Source: Butyricicoccus faecihominis (GTDB lineage Bacteria > Bacillota > Clostridia > Oscillospirales > Butyricicoccaceae). Taken from it: a stretch of DNA of 64,000 nt. The stretch spans positions 22,027-86,026 of the forward strand of contig NZ_JANGCE010000014.1 of NCBI RefSeq assembly GCF_024462775.1, read 5' to 3'. Positions 60,821 to 64,000 of this stretch are shown piece after piece (the first letter of the stretch is position 1; every line of letters starts with the position of its first letter). Below the pieces are notes generated by a model, which saw only the letters and a list, made by a program, of their open reading frames with translations, was not told where the DNA came from and searched no databases. The translations under genes were made by a program, and so were the position numbers.

Positions 60821-61954
60821 ATGGGTTTTGAGTTTGAACAGGGCCTCGATAATGTAGTTAACATTAAGGTTATCGGCATCGGTGGCGGCGGTGGAAACGC
60901 GGTCAACCGCATGATCAGCAGCGGCGTGCAGGGCGTTGAGTTTATTTCGGTGAACACCGATATGCAGGCGCTGAACTACTCGCAGGCGGATACCAAGATC
61001 CAGATCGGTGAAAAGCTGACTAAGGGTCAGGGCGCGGGCGCGAACCCCGAGATCGGCCGCAAGGCGGCGGAAGAAAGCAAGGATCAGATCACTGCCGCGC
61101 TCGCGGGCACCAATATGGTATTTATCACCGCCGGCATGGGCGGCGGCACCGGTACGGGCGCCGCGCCGGTCGTGGCGCAGATCGCGCGCGAAATGGGCAT
61201 CCTCACCGTGGGCGTTGTCACCCGTCCCTTTGGCTTTGAAGGCAAAAAGCGTCTGGAGCAGGCGCTCGGCGGTATCGACGAACTGGGCAAGAACGTCGAC
61301 TCGCTTGTCATCATCCCGAACGAACGCTTAAAGTTTGTATCCGAGCAGAAGATCACGTTCAAAAACGCGTTTGAAATCGCGGACGGCGTGCTGCGTCAGG
61401 CGGTCGCCAATATTTCCGAACTGATCACCGTGCCCGGCTTCATCAACCTTGACTTTGCCGACGTTACCTCCGTCATGAAGGACGCGGGCTTCGCGCATAT
61501 CGGCACCGGCCGCGCCGCTGGGAAAGATAAAGCCGCGGAAGCGGCGCGCATGGCGATTTCCAGCCCGCTGCTCGAAACCTCGATCGATATGGCGCGCGGC
61601 GTCATCGTATCCGTTATCGGTTCGGACGATATCGGTTTGGACGAAGTGGAGACCGCGGCGACCATGGTGCAGCAGGCCGCGCACCCGGACGCGCACATCA
61701 TCTTCGGCGCTTTCATCGATGATGAGATGGACGATGAGATCCGCGTCGTCGTTATTGCGACCGGCTTTGATAAGGCGCCCAATTCCGCTCGCATGAGCGG
61801 AGAAGGCAAGAAGGACGAACCCGCGCAGGCCGCCGGTCTGTTCACCGAAGCGACCGCCACGGCCGCGGAGGACAAGCCCTCGCCCTCTAATGAGGTCGGC
61901 TCCGACGATGCCGCGTTCGATGTACTGATGCGCATCTTTGATAAGGATCGGTAA
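60821..61954 (+). CDS. ftsZ: Cell division protein FtsZ
   Basis: 377 residues. The tubulin signature [28 protein letters not shown] and the T7-loop region [11 protein letters not shown] are present; the C-terminal peptide [12 protein letters not shown] is short. GGAGG at 60807-60811 is 9 bases before ATG 60821; ATG 60812 is too close. ftsA, which often precedes ftsZ, is absent; in many Firmicutes SepF anchors FtsZ instead. Confidence 0.97.
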   Translation: MGFEFEQGLDNVVNIKVIGIGGGGGNAVNRMISSGVQGVEFISVNTDMQALNYSQADTKIQIGEKLTKGQGAGANPEIGRKAAEESKDQITAALAGTNMVFITAGMGGGTGTGAAPVVAQIAREMGILTVGVVTRPFGFEGKKRLEQALGGIDELGKNVDSLVIIPNERLKFVSEQKITFKNAFEIADGVLRQAVANISELITVPGFINLDFADVTSVMKDAGFAHIGTGRAAGKDKAAEAARMAISSPLLETSIDMARGVIVSVIGSDDIGLDEVETAATMVQQAAHPDAHIIFGAFIDDEMDDEIRVVVIATGFDKAPNSARMSGEGKKDEPAQAAGLFTEATATAAEDKPSPSNEVGSDDAAFDVLMRIFDKDR

Positions 61955-61996
61955 AAACGCTGGGCTTGCGCCCAACGCATGTTTTATGGAAGAGCC

Positions 61997-62032
61997 CGTG
62001 AGGCGGCGGAAATTTGTTTCCGCCGCCTCACG
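61997..62032 (+). terminator. 16-bp perfect hairpin after ftsZ
   Basis: Arms 61997-62012 and 62017-62032 are perfectly complementary around TTTG; no pure T-run, but the position fits the end of the dcw transcript. Confidence 0.65.
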
Positions 62033-62064
62033 TCTCGATATTTTGTAACAAAGGAGTGAACGTC

Positions 62065-62124
62065 GTGAGTTCGGAACCCCGAAGTATTGATCGAAAACGA
62101 ATAAGCGGCGAGGCGCTCCGGTAG
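62065..62124 (+). CDS. Possible 19-codon leader peptide upstream of corA
   Basis: GTG 62065 to TAG 62122 encodes MSSEPRSIDRKRISGEALR. AAAGGAG (62050-62056) lies 8 bases upstream, a stronger Shine-Dalgarno than that of many real genes here. The stop lies 24 bases before the corA ATG. The corA ribosome site AAAGGTGG can be masked by CTGCC (62126-62130) pairing with GGCAG (62141-62145), and that stem competes with GCGGC (62105-62109)/GCCGC (62128-62132), which lies over the end of this frame. It is comparable in idea to MgtL/CorL leaders. Confidence 0.45.
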   Translation: MSSEPRSIDRKRISGEALR

Positions 62125-62148
62125 CCTGCCGCAGAAAGGTGGCAGGAA

Positions 62149-63090
62149 ATGGTAGAATTTTACAAAACAATCGATGGAAGAGTGACCGAGCTCTCCGCCT
62201 TTGAGGAGGGCTGCTGGGTCAATATGGTGCGCCCCAGCTCGGATGAGATCGATATGATCTCCGGTGCCGCGGGCGTGGAAGAAGAGTTCGTCCGCGCGGC
62301 GCTCGACCCGGAAGAAAGCTCCCGTGTCGAAGTCGAGGAGGACCAGCTCCTCATGATCATTGACGTGCCGATGGTCGAAAAAAATTCGGTGGAGGGCGGC
62401 CAGCAGATGTTTTCGACCTTGCCAATGGGCATCGTCGTGGGCGGGGCGGCTGTCATCACGGTATGTCTCGAAGATAGCGTGATCCTTCGCTCGATCGCGG
62501 AGGGCGCGGTAAAGGGCGTACATACTTCGATGCGTACGCGCTTCGTGTTTCAGATTCTGCTGCGCGTGGCGGGCCGCTTTTTGAAAAACCTGCGCATGAT
62601 CGAGCGCGACTTTACCAAGATCGAGAAGCGCCTGTACGATTCGCTTCAGAACGAGGAGCTGATCCAGCTGCTTGGTCTGTCCAAATCGCTGGTTTATTTC
62701 TCGGCTTCCCTAAAGGGCAACGAAGTGACGATGGAAAAGGTGCTGCGCGGCCGGGTGCTCAAGCTCTATGAGGATGACCGCGACATACTTGAAGACGCGC
62801 TGATCGAGATCCGGCAGGCCATTGAAATGGCGGGCATTTATTCAAGCATCCTGTCCGGTACGATGGATGCGTACGCGTCGGTCGTATCGAATAACCTGAA
62901 CATCATCATGAAGGTGCTGACCGTGCTGACGATTATCATGACCATTCCCAATATCGTGTTCGGTTTTTATGGTATGAATATTGAAAACGGCGCGATTCCG
63001 GGCGATGTGTTCTGGTGGATTCCCCTGATCATCTCCATGGTTGCCTGCGCGGGCGCATGGTATCTAATGAAAAAGCGCAACCTTTATTAA
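62149..63090 (+). CDS. corA: CorA-family magnesium/divalent cation channel
   Basis: 313 residues: a long cytoplasmic N-terminal domain with helices, then two C-terminal membrane helices; the first ends with the CorA signature YGMNIE (GMN), the second is VFWWIPLIISMVACAGAWYLM. Typical CorA length. AAAGGTGG lies 6 bases before ATG 62149. Mg2+ or other divalent uptake. A terminator follows. Confidence 0.93.
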   Translation: MVEFYKTIDGRVTELSAFEEGCWVNMVRPSSDEIDMISGAAGVEEEFVRAALDPEESSRVEVEEDQLLMIIDVPMVEKNSVEGGQQMFSTLPMGIVVGGAAVITVCLEDSVILRSIAEGAVKGVHTSMRTRFVFQILLRVAGRFLKNLRMIERDFTKIEKRLYDSLQNEELIQLLGLSKSLVYFSASLKGNEVTMEKVLRGRVLKLYEDDRDILEDALIEIRQAIEMAGIYSSILSGTMDAYASVVSNNLNIIMKVLTVLTIIMTIPNIVFGFYGMNIENGAIPGDVFWWIPLIISMVACAGAWYLMKKRNLY

Positions 63091-63096
63091 ACGATC

Positions 63097-63123
63097 AAAA
63101 CCGGCCTTTTGGCCGGTTTTTTT
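63097..63123 (+). terminator. Terminator of corA
   Basis: AAAACCGGCC (63097-63106) pairs with GGCCGGTTTT (63111-63120), then TTT. Confidence 0.9.
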
Positions 63124-63274
63124 GTGCTTGAAGGCACTGGACGAACCGCAAAACGCAGTACAAATGGACGGATGCGGCTTATAAGGCCATGCTGCGCGCC
63201 GCCGGTGTGGGGCGGCTGGTGTATTGGACCATCCCGGGGCGCTGCCCCTTTGGCCCTGCCGTGATCCGGCGCGA

Positions 63275-63303
63275 TTGACAAGACGTAGGCCCTTCTATAT
63301 AAT
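63275..63303 (+). promoter_or_regulatory. Consensus sigma-A promoter of yjdF
   Basis: Perfect TTGACA (63275-63280), 17-base spacer, TATAAT (63298-63303). A start near 63310 gives a 116-base leader. Bases 63124-63274 hold no gene that I can support. Confidence 0.85.
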
Positions 63304-63309
63304 GAAGGG

Positions 63310-63425
63310 GCAAGGATAAAAACACAGTCCGGTCGGTAGTCCGGGCGCGGCGGAAACGCCGTCAGTAACCTGCCTCCTTTGGTTGTCCGTTCCTTGCAGA
63401 GCGATACCTAAAGGAGGAATGGACC
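63310..63425 (+). promoter_or_regulatory. Structured leader, probable yjdF-type riboswitch
   Basis: GCAAGGA (63310-63316) can pair with TCCTTGC (63391-63397) as an enclosing stem; an inner CGGCG-GAAA-CGCCG hairpin lies at 63348-63361. CCTCCTTT (63373-63380), inside the enclosed region, is perfectly complementary to the Shine-Dalgarno AAAGGAGG (63410-63417), so the fold can mask or free the ribosome site. The downstream gene is YjdF/DUF2992, the gene for which the azaaromatic-binding yjdF riboswitch is named. I could not check the aptamer consensus. Confidence 0.65.
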
Positions 63426-63845
63426 ATGCGTAAGGTTCAAAGCCGTGTGACCGTTTTTTTCGACGATCCGTTTTGGGTCGGCGTTTACGAACGGGAAACG
63501 GAAGGCAGGTATGAGGCCTGCAAGTGGATGTTTGGCGCGGAGCCGCGGGATTATGAGGTGTACGCCTTTCTGTTGCAGAATTGGCGGCGCCTTCGATTCA
63601 GTCCGCCGGTTCGTGCCGATGGCCAAAGCGAGCGGCGCGTCAACCCGAAGCGCATGCAGCGCGCGGTTAAGCGTGAACTGCAAGCGACGGGCGTGGGCAC
63701 CAAGGCGCAACAGGCCCTTGCCGCCCAGCGCGAACAGGGCAAGGAAGCGCGGCGCGTCCGCACCCGCGAGGAACGCGAGCGCGAGCAAGCCGAGCGATAC
63801 GCCAAGCATCAGCAAAAGCGCAAAGAAAAGCACCGGGGGCATTGA
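63426..63845 (+). CDS. yjdF: YjdF-like DUF2992 protein
   Basis: 139 residues. The N-terminus KVQSRVTVFFDDPFWVGVYERETEGRYEACKWMFGAEPRDYEVYAFLL matches the DUF2992/YjdF pattern; the C-terminal third is a highly charged helix (EQGKEARRVRTREEREREQAERYAKHQQKRKEK). AAAGGAGG lies 8 bases before ATG 63426. The function is unknown; regulation by azaaromatic compounds suggests toxic-compound response. Confidence 0.88.
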   Translation: MRKVQSRVTVFFDDPFWVGVYERETEGRYEACKWMFGAEPRDYEVYAFLLQNWRRLRFSPPVRADGQSERRVNPKRMQRAVKRELQATGVGTKAQQALAAQREQGKEARRVRTREEREREQAERYAKHQQKRKEKHRGH

Positions 63846-63860
63846 GCCTCCCGGTGTTTT
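63831..63860 (+). terminator. Terminator overlapping the end of yjdF
   Basis: CACCGGG (63831-63837) pairs with CCCGGTG (63850-63856), followed by TTTT; the stop codon is in the loop. Confidence 0.7.
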
Positions 63861-63903
63861 GACATGTTAAAGCACCCTTCGCGCCGCAGCGCGCATAAAA
63901 TCC

Positions 63904-63936
63904 ATCAAAACCGGGAGCAAGTATCTCGGTTTTGAT
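63904..63936. other. Inverted repeat near the window end
   Basis: ATCAAAACCG (63904-63913) pairs with CGGTTTTGAT (63927-63936), extendable inwards by about three pairs. Function not clear; the last 64 bases contain no supported gene. Confidence 0.4.
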
Positions 63937-64000
63937 ACAAACCGGCTTCAAGTGTGCCTAAAAGGCGCGCGCAGAAGCCGGAATTCTCGATCGAAATGGG

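Noticed and set aside
62033..62148. M-box (ykoK) Mg2+ riboswitch before corA
   Set aside because: Too short, and the conserved M-box helices are not recognisable; a leader peptide explains the region better.
63667..63951. Minus-strand 94-codon frame at the end of the window
   Set aside because: It overlaps most of yjdF antisense, is Arg/Ala/Pro-rich and has no recognisable features.

Overview
The window looks like chromosome of a high-GC, endospore-forming member of the Clostridia, most like the Oscillospiraceae/Butyricicoccaceae group; that placement is an inference. The evidence is the AGGAGG-type ribosome binding sites, sigma-A promoters of the TTGACA-17-TATAAT type, sporulation genes (yqfC, yqfD, a ylbJ-like gene, a spoVD-like PBP), a meso-DAP-type MurE (DNPR motif) and Firmicutes-type gene order around phoH, ybeY, era, mraZ and ftsZ. 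I see no tRNA, rRNA, CRISPR array, transposase or phage gene.

Left third (1-26.4 kb): a minus-strand glucitol-type PTS operon (SorC regulator, gutM, srlA, srlE, srlB) ends in a DXR-II-like/SAF-domain dehydrogenase and a HAD phosphatase instead of the usual srlD. Next come a Crp/Fnr regulator with thioredoxin, a large S-layer-anchored VWA/SpaA surface protein, a lipoprotein, an EamA exporter with a convergent GntR regulator, the tsaE-tsaB-upp operon, an Lsa-like ABC-F resistance gene behind a typical attenuator leader, a PdaA-like deacetylase, an ECF sigma/anti-sigma pair, fhs, a RodA-like gene, an HD protein and a divergent WYL regulator/DJ-1 pair. Three copies of a palindromic repeat lie in the intergenic gaps here.

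Middle (26.5-48.5 kb): a response regulator-kinase-ABC-FtsX operon with matching palindromes at two promoters; a D,D-carboxypeptidase; the conserved yqfC-yqfD-phoH...ybeY-dgkA-era-recO run, broken where pgpH normally lies; mutS2; an HPr-like protein with Tyr instead of His at position 15; uvrC; rsmD-coaD. Two further families of small palindromic repeats sit in the gaps, one forming a tandem array that carries TATAAT promoter boxes directly upstream of ybeY.

Right (48.7-64 kb): a dcw division and wall cluster, mraZ-rsmH-ftsL-pbp-murE-murF-mraY-ftsW-murG-ftsQ-ftsZ, from which murD, murC, murB and ftsA are absent. It is followed by a CorA-type Mg2+ channel gene behind a possible 19-codon leader peptide, and by a yjdF gene behind a consensus promoter and a structured leader that fits a yjdF-type riboswitch. 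The most interesting signals are regulatory: the ABC-F attenuator with a two-codon uORF and a shared divergent -35 box, the corA leader, the yjdF leader, the repeat-borne promoters, the Tyr15 HPr paralogue and the unassigned polyol PTS pathway.
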